A stretch of DNA of 64,000 nt, taken from assembly GCF_036898095.1 (NCBI RefSeq), contig NC_090768.1:49605547-49669546 (forward strand), given 5' to 3'. Below, in pieces: positions 57,836-64,000 of this stretch (positions within the stretch are counted from its first letter, which is position 1; the number at the start of each line of letters is the position of its first letter). The translations under genes and the position numbers were made by a program. Source of the stretch: Palaemon carinicauda. Taxonomy: Eukaryota > Arthropoda > Malacostraca > Decapoda > Palaemonidae. The notes under the pieces were generated by a model. The model was not told the DNA's origin. It made no database searches and saw only the letters and a program-made list of their open reading frames with translations.

Positions 57836-60800
57836 CTGTACACGAGGAGGTGGGAGAAGCTTGTTGCCGGCACTGGATCGGCTGGAGTAGGCTAGCTCAG
57901 AGAGCTGGACCGCGATCTTGTCCCTGGTACTCTTAACCCCCTGAGGCCAGGGCAAAGCCGCACTGGCCTTATAAGGTTTTTGAGTCCCAAATACTCGGTC
58001 CAAGACCGTGTCCTTGCCCTCTCGAGGAAGAATCTCTGGGTCAGCAAACCCATTGAGAGTCCTCATAAGGGTCAGAACCTGCCAAAATGCATGTTCTGAC
58101 TCCTGCAGCTCTCCTCCGGATGGACTAGCTGCGAAGTCTTCTGTCCCCAAAGGCTCTTCTAGGGGAGACTCGCGGACGTTCTCCGAGTGACTGGCTGGCT
58201 CCGTTCTAAGTCTTGACGAGGATTTCGGTACTGTCTTGGAGTCCTTCGACTCCCTCCTGGGAGAGATGCAGGACTCCAACAACGACGGAGGTAGGCTCTT
58301 CTCCGCCCCTACCCAAGAAGACTTTTCAGCGCGAGGTGGGGTTCCCCCTCATTGGTGCGATGGAGGAACGTCTCACCTTACGCGACTCCCTTGAGAACGG
58401 GTAATCCTCGTCCGAAAGGGAGAAAAAGTCTGGGGGAGGGAGGGGGCCTGCCTCGAAGGCTTACGAGAGACAGCTTAGTCCTCAGAGAAGTCACCGCGTC
58501 CGAAACTCCTCTTTTTCTCTTCAGGGGAGTAGACGCAGCCAAGGATTTGTGGCCCAATTCAGAGAGAACAGGCTTGAAAGCCTGCGTAACTGCTCTGATT
58601 AGTGCCCCAAACCAAGGCTGCTGGCTGACGGCTGCGCTGTCAGACACTCCCTCTGGAGGGACAGGGATCGACCGATCCCTGGGAGGAGTTTCCATAGGGG
58701 GGTTCGCCTGAAAAGAAAAAGAAGAAATGTCCCTGGACCTTTTTGGAACCTTCCCCCCCTACCAGCGAGTGCCGTTCTGCGCTTGCCGGGGGGGGGGGGG
58801 GGGGGGGGGGTGCGGCAATGGCGACCTTGCCGTGCGTTGTCCTGCAGCCTCGCGCGCGGGAGGGTATTGACGATCTCGCTGGGGAGCGCGCTGGCGCTCA
58901 CGCGATGGGGAATACCCGGGGTCGCGCGCGGAAGACTGCTGATGCGGCCGAGGGGCGAGGGCGGGCGAGGGGCGGGCGAGGGCGGGCGAGGGCGGGCGAG
59001 GGCGGGCGAGGGCGGGCGAGGGCGGGCGAGGGCGGGCGAGGGCGGGCGAGGGCGGGCGAGGGCGGGCGAGGGCGGGCGAGGGCGGGCGAGGGCGGGCGAG
59101 GGCGGGCGAGGGCGGGCGAGGGCGGGCGAGGGCGGGCGAGGGCGGGCGAGGGCGGGCGAGGGCGGGCGAGGGCGGGCGAGGGCGGGCGAGGGCGGGCGAG
59201 GGCGGGCGAGGGCGGGCGAGGGGCGAGGGCGGGCGAGGGGCGAGGGCGGGCGAGGGGCGAGGGGCGAGGGCGGGCGAGGGGCGAGGGGCGAGGGCGGGCG
59301 AGGGGCGAGGGGCGAGGGCGGGCGAGGGGCGAGGGCGGGCGAGGGGCGAGGGCATGCGAGCGATGGTGCGTAGGAGCGTGTGCAGGAGACATTGGAGAGT
59401 ACGCAGGAGGCTGATTGTGCGCTCGCGTGCGCGAGGGTGAATGTTCGCGGGCGCGCAGGATCAGGATGCAGGGCCCATGGGCGTGCGGGCGAGAGATCGT
59501 GCGCCCCAGATGATGTCGTCGGGCGTGCGTGTAGGAGAGATATCCCTTGCGCGCGGGCACGCAGCCGGAACCTGCGTTCGTTGGCGCGCCTCTTGTGGGC
59601 GCACGTCAGGCTGGCGGTGCGTAGCTGCTATAGGAGATGGGGGTAGGCGCTTGTAGGTGAACGCGCGCTGGCGAGGTATGGCGCGCAGGAGAAACTAGGC
59701 GGCGCGTTGGCGAGCGCTGGCGAGTAGGAAAAGCCTTAGACTTCCCTACCGCACCCAAATACGAAGATCGTTGGCGCGTTGGAGAGCGCCGACGCGTAGG
59801 AGAGCGCTGGCGCGCATGGCGCACAGTAGGTTGAAGGCGCGCAGTGGCGCGCTGGCGAGCAGGTGAACGCTGGCGTGCTATATCAGGAACAGCAGCAGCA
59901 GGTGAGCGCTGGCGTGCTATCTCAGGAACCTCAATGAGGTCAGGATATCGTTGGCGCGCATGCTTAGCATGGCGCGTAAGGGATGTGCGTGCTAAATGGT
60001 GCGTATGCCCTTGTTGCCCCGAAGGGACTGGTGCCCGACTTTTAAAGACAGGTTACTGTAGTTGGCGCATAAAGCGCCTCAGCTGCCAGGAACGGCGACG
60101 GCAGGTCAGCAGGTCTATCGGGAGGAAGGTCGACGTATCCTTTGTAAGGACGACCTTCCACCAAAGGGGATCGTGAACGATCCGCAGAGAGGTCCAGGGT
60201 AGTAGCAGGAACATTCGGAGATTGATGACGAGGCTCCTCTGCGGCGGACTGCAACGACGATGATGAACCGAAGAGGCGCCGCCTCACCGACTTATAAGGT
60301 GAAGGAAGGCGAGCCTTGCGACGTAAACGCCCTCTGGGGGCCGTTGGATCAGCAAGCTGACCTTCAGCAGTCCTCCGAAGAGGAGTCTCTGTGAGTGAAC
60401 TCCCCCGAGGGGGAGAATCACCGGCAGGAGAGACTGTTGGAAAGTTTCTCCCTCGTAGGTTGAGCAGGAACGGGAGAAACTAAGCCTTCAGCTACTGCAG
60501 GGTGAGAAGATGCAGAGGTATTAGGAGATACCGCATTGGATACCTCTGACACCACAACGTCGACAATAGACAGAGGATCAACCTCTGACAAAGTCGGCGA
60601 TTGCTTGACAGCGGCACCCAACCAGATGATGTCAATCAAGGCTTCCTTGGAGGGCGAACCCTCGAGCCCCAAGGAAGACTAAAGCTGGAATAAATCAGTT
60701 ACATTAACATTTAAATCCTCCCCCAGGGGAAGAGGTGGAGCTGCCTCGCTAGGGGAGGCAACGCCATCTCTCGAACCCCGAGATCGGGAAACAGAACCAC

Positions 60801-60954
60801 GGTCTACGCTACCACTCGACGGTCTCTCGAAAGAAACCGATCGAGTGGGAGCTTTGGAGGAGGTTTGGGCAATGGAAGAGGAGTCCTTGGGATTTTCTCC
60901 TTTCAAAGAAATCATCGAAGGAGACATATCCCGCCTGGACTTCTTACGTCGCAA
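57836..60954 (-). pseudogene. DIRS-B gag N-terminal and middle region
   Basis: Minus-strand frames from right to left are 60954-60679 (Ser/Arg-rich, 'RSVSFERPSSGSVDRGSVSR'), 60672-60418, 60287-60042, an RS-like section with 'RQRSPTRRRSPTRQRS' (59606-59824), the Pro/Ala/Arg minisatellite section (58759-59560), 58695-58378, and 58282-57836. The last contains 'AFWQVLTLMRTLNGFADPEI' and 'RDKIAVQLSELAYSSRSSAG' and ends at an in-frame TAG just before the DIRS-E border. Beyond that stop the same frame reads RRYFE. Gag would bind nucleic acid; the Arg-rich repeats fit that, but the frames are interrupted several times. Confidence 0.65.
58963..59352. repeat. 10-bp GC-rich minisatellite (GGCGGGCGAG)n
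   Basis: About 26 near-perfect tandem copies of GGCGGGCGAG from 58963 to 59220, then a variant zone to about 59352 alternating with GGGCGAG units. A period of 10 rotates through all reading frames, giving a 10-residue protein repeat (RPPSPALARP on the minus strand, GRGRARAGEG on the plus). Preceded at 58790-58810 by a 20-base G-run. Confidence 0.95.
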
Positions 60955-61092
60955 GCTACCCTCCCTAACCCCCCACTAACTGGCGGTGGGGTAGTAAACC
61001 CTCATTAAAATTCTAATGGCTCGTCATTTCAGCTACGCCGAAAGTAATAACCCCTATTAAATAGCGTGGTTTGTATGTCAGTTACGGAACAA

Positions 61093-61375
61093 ATAAGATT
61101 CTCAGTTATTGTGTGTGGTTTTTTAGCATGCACTATTATTAATGCAACCCTGTATGAAGCATAAATGGCGGCTAAATTTTTGTTTTGAAATAAACTACTG
61201 CTATCAAGCCGGCAGCTTTTGACACAAACTTTTGCTTTAAAAAAGTCAATACTTTTACCTTTCAAGTCATGGGGCTTAGTTTGGGGATGTCCTTTAAGTT
61301 TAGCTGGCTTCATAGACTCACGAGCAAGAACTTCCAAACATACTACACTGTGGTCTTTTCATATCTGCAATAGCT
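61093..61375 (-). pseudogene. hAT transposase N-terminus (BED-type zinc finger)
   Basis: The minus strand reads 'HSVVCLEVLARESMKPAKLK' and then 'GHPQTKPHDLKGKSIDFFKA', a degraded BED-finger region with C..L and H....H spacing. 'ASYRVALIIVHAKKPHTITE' and 'NLI' follow at the DIRS-B border. The protein continues across DIRS-B as 'PCTKYIV'-like sequence. The wording is typical of ZBED5/SCAND3-type hAT proteins. Confidence 0.85.
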
Positions 61376-61376
61376 A

Positions 61377-62519
61377 CCGTATATACTCGTGTAATGTTCG
61401 ATTTTTGAAGGCCTATTTTTCAGTTAAAAAAGTAAGGGTCGAACATTACACGAGATATATATTTGAAACAGTAAAAATTTCTGGCCTACCGGTAGGTAAA
61501 CGTAAGCTAGGCCTACGCGAAAATTACCCTAGGCTATGCTACCTACCGGTAATTAATCGTAGGCTATGCTTACACGTATATAAGGTTACCTTCTGGTAGG
61601 TAAACATAGGCTAGGCCTATATATACAGTACTAACCATGTTCATTTAACACCAGACATATTATTAGCATGGATTTTATTTCCTAAACAATCATAAATAGT
61701 TTTTTTTTGCTAGGAGTAATGACTTTACCATAACGCAGCAGCTATGAAGCTAGCAAACTGTCCGGTTGCGTACGTTATAACGTGATATGGTTAATGAAAA
61801 AATAAGGCTCATTTTATTTTACTTGGTATTGTATATTAATTGATATTAATAATAAACCGCAAAAATTTTTATTAAATGAATCCACATTTTTTTTTTCTCC
61901 AAGTTCGAACGCTAGTTTCGGTAACTCCAAACATTTTTACGGCTTGAACGTTATTTGTCGCTTCAGCGGACAGCGGCTGCAATAATTTGAAGCTTGAATT
62001 TTGCAGTAAATTTTTTATATTTCTTGGTAGACATCTTGATGGGTTATGAGTAAATTCTTATTCATATATATTGTGAGGAAAAAAAATGATTAGCATAACG
62101 GGTAATTATAATCACCGTAATTACCTGCAATTACCGGTAATGGTGATTTGTTACTCAAAACGATGAACTAATTTTGTTTGCTACTTGAAGTGTTTGCTTG
62201 TTTTTGAAAGCTATTAGGCGGTGGTGATAATCGTCTACTAAAGTGTTCGCTATAAAATGTACGCTGAATACTCAATTGTTATTGTAAACAGATGTTAGTA
62301 TTTAGGTGTTCCGATTTGTTTTATACATTTGTTTATCGCACTTAGGCATAACCCTTACTTTGTTGGTAATTATGGTATGCTGGAGATAAAAGACATCTAG
62401 CCTACTGCCAAAATCAAGACTCGAACATTACATGAGGTATATGATGAATTCATGATTTTGAAGGCAAAATAGGGGGGTCGAACATTACACGAAGTCGAAC
62501 ATTACACGAGTATATACGG
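61377..62519 (-). mobile_element. Internally deleted pogo-like element, 1.14 kb
   Basis: Terminal inverted repeats 'CCGTATATACTCGTGTAATG' (61377) and '...CATTACACGAGTATATACGG' (62519) are flanked by TA (61375-61376 and 62520-62521). A second internal copy of the 'TCGAACATTACACGA' motif lies just inside the right end. It sits in the hAT leader. The interior keeps only a transposase N-terminal remnant. Confidence 0.9.
61905..62034 (-). pseudogene. pogo-type transposase helix-turn-helix remnant
   Basis: The minus strand from an ATG at about 62033 reads 'MSTKKYKKFTAKFKLQIIAA', then after a frame break 'AEATNNVQAVKMFGVTETSV', matching the N-terminal helix-turn-helix of pogo/jerky transposases (T..FKL..I..A....N..A...FGV). 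No catalytic domain follows, so the element depended on a transposase supplied elsewhere. Confidence 0.75.
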
Positions 62520-63232
62520 TATGTCAGCGAGTACCCACTAAAAGAAATCATCGCTGTACTAACCACGTGTCGCTACAAGTATGAGTACAACACTAGGTAA
62601 GTGTGAGGAGCGATACCGGTGGTGCGACCAAATCAAATCAGAAACCAAACATGTTCAATACTGGCTCAGACGTTGTGTTGGGAAACTTGGGGAACTGTCA
62701 CATTTAGTTTCATAGTATGATGCAAACATGGATTAATAAAGAGAAAATTTTCTCCCGAATCATGATAGTATGACCCTAAGAATCACTCTAGGTACTTCAA
62801 GATAGGTATTATAATAGTTTTAAGTGTCGTGACGTCAAAGAACTGAGCGAGCGAAAGATTGTTGGAGTCTAACCTACATGTGAGCCAAACTATTTAGTTA
62901 TTTAACCATTGATGTAATGCTCTTGCAGGAACTATTTGATTTTGGAAAATATTGAATTCAAAATGTTTCAACTTTCAGAAAATATAAACGCTTTGTTATG
63001 GTACCTATTGTGCAAACATGCAGCATATACTATAAAAGATTTCAGTCGTCTAATATGCCAATACCTGTTGCTGATGTGTTACTCCCCTTGTAAAGAATTT
63101 ATATAACTGTCTGATTATGTTTTTTCAGTATGTTTTATATAATATTCACATTTCGCTCAATCAATCGGCAAACCCATGGCATTGGTGTCGCGACCCCAAA
63201 CGACCCACAGGTTAGGAACTACTGTATTAGGG

Positions 63233-63961
63233 TTCACAAAATCTGGTGAAATTAATGACTCCTGTAAAAAAATCCTGTTCTGGCTGATTAAATAAGTTCA
63301 AGGTTCATAATCATTATGTGTATTCTCCGCTCCATTGAACATATTGGGAGGTACTACATCGAAAAACTCGGTCTCGATCAAATGGCCTCCATCGTTTGTC
63401 ATCAGAACCACCAGGAACTCTATAATAAAGAAAGATTGAACATGGAAAAATCAGGACTCGGAAGAGAAGGCTTCTGCTTTTTTTGCTCCTTGGATGAAGA
63501 AGCAAAAGGGAAGCAATCCTTTTCAGCCTTCTAGCAACAACTGCTGTGCTTTTCCCATAGGGAAGATGACCGCTCCCGACAAAATTCCCAAGGAGTTAAT
63601 CGATCATCTCCTACCATAATACCCACCCAGGACAAAGGATGTGGATCAACCTCCACCCAACTAATATATGTGCCACAAGGGCGACCTTCAAGGCCGCAAC
63701 AGGTCCTCAGACACACTTCAGAAACACTCTTAATCACAATCACCGAATAAGAGAATGCACACCGCAGACAGCAGTTGAGTAGCAGACGTCCAAAAATCAC
63801 AGCGACCATGAGTTAAGTGAGAATGGAGCCGCAGGTTCTAACACTCCTACCCAGCATGGGTGGGTCCAGGGAATTTCTTGGTCATAGCAAAACAGCAACA
63901 AAACAGCAACAAAACAGCAACAGAGTAAAACCATATGAGGTTTTGCATTTGACTAGGAACA
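63233..63961. other. Flank right of the hAT, unassigned
   Basis: Short open frames at 63314-63534 and 63531-63809 lack recognisable domains. A small tandem array of 'AACAGCAACAA' units lies at about 63893-63922. Confidence 0.4.
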
Positions 63962-64000
63962 AAATGTTATTTTCATTAGTAAAATAAATTTTTGAATATA
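63962..64000 (-). mobile_element. Terminus of another DIRS-A-family element, cut by window edge
   Basis: The last 39 bases ('AAATGTTATTTTCATTAG' through 'TTTTTGAATATA') match the DIRS-A ICR at 7757-7797 and, in reverse complement, the DIRS-A right terminus at 8018-8054. The orientation implies a minus-strand element whose 3' terminal repeat begins here. Confidence 0.85.

Larger units (their letters stand above)
57818..61092 (-). mobile_element. DIRS-B, 5' half with gag N-terminus and terminal repeat
   Basis: Continuation of DIRS-B beyond the DIRS-E insertion. The outer terminal repeat at about 60955-61092 ('TCATTTCAGCTACGCCGAAA', 'CCCCTATTAAATAG') is the reverse complement of 32290-32400 and 42870-42985. 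It is markedly GC-rich between 58.7 and 60.3 kb. Confidence 0.9.
61093..63224 (-). mobile_element. hAT element, right (5') part
   Basis: Contains the transposase N-terminus, a nested small pogo element, 5' leader sequence and the terminal repeat '...ACCCACAGGTTAGGAACTACTG' ending at 63224. It pairs with the left terminus at 41081 (and 30516). Confidence 0.9.

Noticed and set aside
58743..59560. Long overlapping open frames of about 200 codons on both strands in the GC-rich region as separate genes
   Set aside because: They are produced by the 10-bp repeat, which has no stops in any frame; at most one minus-strand frame belongs to gag.

Overview
The window is from an animal nuclear genome, most likely a decapod crustacean. 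It is AT-rich and intron-bearing, and it is packed with DIRS1-like tyrosine-recombinase retrotransposons, pogo/Tigger and hAT DNA transposons, a LINE family with a (TAA)n tail and tRNA-derived SINEs, a mixture familiar from decapods. Taxonomy is inferred from this content only. There are no bacterial or organellar genes. The only host gene I can support is the 3' end of a TGF-beta/BMP type I receptor (ALK1/2, saxophone-like): a kinase exon at 1408-1633 and the terminal coding exon at 15360-15500, which join in phase 0 across a 13.7 kb intron.

The intron (1634-15359) holds DIRS-A (1777-8054, plus strand, with inverted terminal repeats and an internal complementary region but an internally deleted polymerase), a broken DIRS fragment (DIRS-C, about 8850-12191), and a head-to-head Ty3/gypsy gag fragment (12192-12980 and upstream). 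After the gene, about 17.53-23.8 kb is a decayed minus-strand DIRS (DIRS-D). It carries a 5'-truncated LINE in its terminal region and an 879-bp internal tandem duplication. Two tRNA-derived SINE copies lie at 23.9-24.2 and 25.1-25.46 kb.

From 25.5 to 63.2 kb the window is a nest of transposons with a segmental duplication laid over it. Reading through the second copy, a hAT element (41081-63224) is interrupted by DIRS-B (42825-61092). DIRS-B is interrupted inside gag by DIRS-E (47277-57817). DIRS-E is interrupted inside its recombinase gene by a pogo/Tigger element (Tigger-B, 48016-52777). A small internally deleted pogo element (61377-62519) also sits in the hAT. A 10.57 kb tandem duplication (copy 1 27771-38336, copy 2 38337-48892, about 0.3% divergent by eye) has one breakpoint in Tigger-A (25475-28317) and the other in Tigger-B, joined at a 3-bp CAA microhomology. 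The left parts of hAT, DIRS-B, DIRS-E and Tigger-B therefore occur twice.

The final 39 bases match the terminus of the DIRS-A family, so another copy begins at the right edge. Every transposon gene checked has at least one frameshift, stop, deletion or insertion. Nothing here looks autonomous at present, but the three DIRS elements with visible termini (A, B, E) preserve their organisation clearly enough to read the insertion history base by base.
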